Part shown: piece by piece, positions 7,401 to 8,630 of the stretch
How the letters are laid out: every line of letters starts with the position of its first letter
Numbering within the stretch: position 1 is the stretch's first letter
From: Euryarchaeota archaeon UBA346
GTDB taxonomy: Archaea > Thermoplasmatota > E2 > DHVEG-1
DNA: 8,630 nucleotides
Assembly (NCBI GenBank): GCA_002496355.1
Contig: DAJP01000089.1
Span: forward strand, 1-8,630
Direction of reading: 5' to 3'
Notes under the pieces: generated by a model
What the model saw: the letters and a program-made list of their open reading frames with translations, nothing else
Told to the model about the DNA's origin: nothing
Databases searched by the model: none
Position numbers and translations under genes: made by a program

Positions 7401-7631
7401 GAACCAAATACACTCACTTACATAGCAGACGGAAAAATCGATTTGGTGATAAACATCCCCAAAAACATCGAACGAGAAGAGCTGGATAACGATTATCTCA
7501 TTCGTCGAAAAGCAGTCGATTTTAATATTCCTTTAATCACTAACATTCAACTTGCGAAACGATTTGTTGAAGCAATCTCTCGAACATCCTTGGAGGATCT
7601 TAAGATAAAAAGCTGGAATGAATACGTTTAA
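4431..7631 (+). CDS. carB: Carbamoyl-phosphate synthase large (ammonia) subunit
   Basis: A 1066-residue, undivided CarB that makes carbamoyl phosphate from ammonia, bicarbonate and two ATP, for pyrimidine and arginine synthesis. Layout: first ATP-grasp half about 1-400 ([20 protein letters not shown] at 15-34; metal and ATP ligands E298, N300, R302), linking/oligomerisation region about 420-545, second ATP-grasp half about 553-930 ([18 protein letters not shown] at 558-575; E834, N836, R838), and a C-terminal MGS-like allosteric domain about 934-1050 ([27 protein letters not shown]). All expected catalytic positions I can align are kept. Signatures such as [11 protein letters not shown] (49-59), [12 protein letters not shown] (296-307), [11 protein letters not shown] and [21 protein letters not shown] resemble eukaryotic CAD/CPS II and differ from E. 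coli (for example VIEMNPRVSRSS). ATG overlaps the carA stop. The stop shares TTAA with the convergent gene. The MGS domain suggests nucleotide or similar effector control; the ligand cannot be read from sequence. Confidence 0.98.
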   Translation: [1066 protein letters not shown]

Positions 7632-7813
7632 GGTCCTTCGGTCTCTCTTGGTAAAAGATCGGGTATTCCATCGATGATAGGATATGTACAATGACAATGA
7701 GCACAGGAAAACGACCCAGAAATAATTTCTTCTTTTTCCTCTCTTTCGACTGACAGAACAAGAGTTCCTTTGCAGGTCGGACAGCAGAGAATTTTAATGA
7801 TCTCTTTTTTCAT
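7628..7813 (-). CDS. Small Trm112-like zinc ribbon protein
   Basis: A 61-residue protein with the Trm112/UPF0434 pattern: KEIIKILCCPTCKG near the start, with CPTC (residues 11-14), a charged loop, then CAHC (37-40), and the family ending YPIIDGIPDLLP (44-55). The two CxxC pairs probably bind one zinc ion. Archaeal and eukaryotic Trm112 bind and activate several methyltransferases for tRNA, rRNA and release factors; bacterial relatives are less understood. Length fits the family's roughly 60 residues. I chose ATG at 7813, seven bases after AGGGAT (7826-7821), leaving 16 bases after the upstream HD gene; a GTG at 7840 would add nine residues and overlap that gene by 11 bases, but has no ribosome site. 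Probably co-transcribed with the HD gene. The partner methyltransferase is unknown; Taw2 in this window is not known to need one. Confidence 0.82.
   Translation of the reverse strand: MKKEIIKILCCPTCKGTLVLSVEREEKEEIISGSFSCAHCHCTYPIIDGIPDLLPRETEGP
7726..7747 (+). terminator. Possible U-rich termination tract for carB, antisense to trm112-like gene
   Basis: Beginning 95 bases after the carB stop, 22 consecutive plus-strand bases are pyrimidines and mostly T. Archaeal transcription ends at U-rich tracts without needing a hairpin. The tract lies inside the convergent gene, where it is also explained by Glu/Lys-rich codons (VEREEKEE), so the evidence is weak. A six-T run at 7805-7810 is a second candidate. 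Confidence 0.2.
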
Positions 7814-7829
7814 ACAAACTATCCCTGAA

Positions 7830-8630
7830 TCAGTATTCACCTAAAAATATTGCTCGCTTTTTTCCCGCATCTGAATCGTACACGAACGTCCAATCTTCAT
7901 CGGTGAGTTTTTTGGCATCTTCAATCATCTGGATATAGTTTTTCACCTGGGAGTCCATGAGATCTGCTTGATGAACGATACAGGCTTCCAATAGTTTCGG
8001 TAACTTTGGAGAGCCCCACTCATATTTACCATGATGACTTAGTATAATATGGATTAATTGATGTTCCAATACTTTCGGGAACTCGTCTCCACTTGATCTG
8101 AGTTCTTGGATTTTCTCCCTAATCCATTGTTCCCCGATTACGATATGGCCGATGAAATTACCTTCATCGCTGACATCAATTGCTGCGCCATAGGAGTACT
8201 CCTTGAGTTTACCGATATCGTGCAATAACGCACCACACAGCAAAAGGTCCTTATTGACTGATGGGTACATTTCAGAGATATTCTGACAGAGACGAACCAC
8301 GCCAACTGTATGTTCTAAATTCCCTCCGACATAATTATGATGTCGCGAAATAGCAGAAGGAGAATGCATATACATCTTGACGAACTCAGCGTCGTTGAAG
8401 AAAGATGCAACCAGCTTCTTTAAAGGCTCATTCTGGATGTTTTTTAACTCTTTTTTTACCACCTCAAAGAGTTCTTCGATACGATCTTCGGGCAATGCTG
8501 GGAGGAAATCCGTGACATCATATTCATTCGGAGTACATTTTCGTACTCCACCCGTGTTTTCATTCACTGAGATCTGCAGTCTATCCTCATAGTTTTCAAC
8601 CATCCCAGTTCGCACCTGAACGACATCACC
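7830..8630 (-). CDS. OB-fold/HD-domain protein, YhaM-type 3'-5' exoribonuclease family, N-terminus cut by window edge
   Basis: The minus-strand frame is open to the right edge, so the 266 visible residues lack the true start; GTG at 8615 is only an internal valine. The first visible residues, GDVVQVRTGMVENYEDRLQ, look like the later strands of an OB-fold nucleic-acid domain. The HD phosphohydrolase domain follows: RHHNYVGGNLEHT (96-108, H107), LLHDIGK (135-141, H137/D138), GHIVIGEQ (161-168), ILSHHGKYEWGSP (196-208) and HQADLMDSQ (220-228, D223). These are the metal-ligand blocks of the YhaM/CBF1 family, whose studied bacterial members are 3'-5' exoribonucleases. Nuclease activity on RNA here is inferred by family; a different phosphodiesterase substrate is possible. 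It lies 16 bases upstream of the trm112-like gene on the same strand, likely one transcript whose promoter is outside the window. Confidence 0.87.
   Translation of the reverse strand, partial: GDVVQVRTGMVENYEDRLQISVNENTGGVRKCTPNEYDVTDFLPALPEDRIEELFEVVKKELKNIQNEPLKKLVASFFNDAEFVKMYMHSPSAISRHHNYVGGNLEHTVGVVRLCQNISEMYPSVNKDLLLCGALLHDIGKLKEYSYGAAIDVSDEGNFIGHIVIGEQWIREKIQELRSSGDEFPKVLEHQLIHIILSHHGKYEWGSPKLPKLLEACIVHQADLMDSQVKNYIQMIEDAKKLTDEDWTFVYDSDAGKKRAIFLGEY

Noticed and set aside
7814..7840. GTG at 7840 as the start of the trm112-like gene
   Set aside because: It overlaps the upstream gene and lacks a ribosome site; the family fold begins with the KKEIIKILCCP segment right after the ATG at 7813.
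8613..8615. GTG at 8615 as the start of the HD-domain gene
   Set aside because: The frame remains open to the window edge and the upstream residues GDVVQ continue an OB-fold strand, so this valine is internal.

Overview
The window reads as compact archaeal chromosome, most likely euryarchaeal. The evidence is a wyosine-pathway Taw2 enzyme, an archaeal-type Tsr3, an XPD/Rad3 iron-sulfur helicase, a Trm112-like zinc ribbon, short intergenic gaps, ATGA stop/start overlaps and a mix of a strong Shine-Dalgarno gene with apparently leaderless ones. I cannot name the lineage from sequence alone; Thermoplasmatota-like archaea are only a guess. No RNA gene, mobile element, CRISPR array or long repeat was found, and no gene-free stretch exceeds about 80 bases.

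Left part (1-1302): two minus-strand genes form an overlapping pair. taw2 comes first, and its stop overlaps the start of tsr3, which runs off the left edge. Both products transfer the 3-amino-3-carboxypropyl (acp) group of S-adenosylmethionine to RNA: Taw2 to tRNA-Phe position 37, Tsr3 to small-subunit rRNA. A short divergent promoter region (1221-1302) separates them from the plus-strand helicase.

Centre (1303-7631): an XPD-family DNA helicase is followed, after a 72-base spacer with its own promoter-like and Shine-Dalgarno signals, by carA and carB, which overlap by 4 bases and encode both subunits of glutamine-dependent carbamoyl-phosphate synthetase (pyrimidine and arginine supply). Both subunits carry sequence signatures that resemble the eukaryotic CAD/CPS II enzyme more than the E. 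coli enzyme.

Right part (7628-8630): two minus-strand genes converge on carB: an OB-fold/HD-domain protein of the YhaM nuclease type, cut by the right edge, then a small Trm112-like zinc ribbon protein. The carB and trm112-like stop codons share a single TTAA. RNA modification or processing is therefore the likely theme of both flanks, around a DNA repair helicase and a housekeeping biosynthetic operon. Sampled base composition is GC-richer left of about 3290 than right of it.
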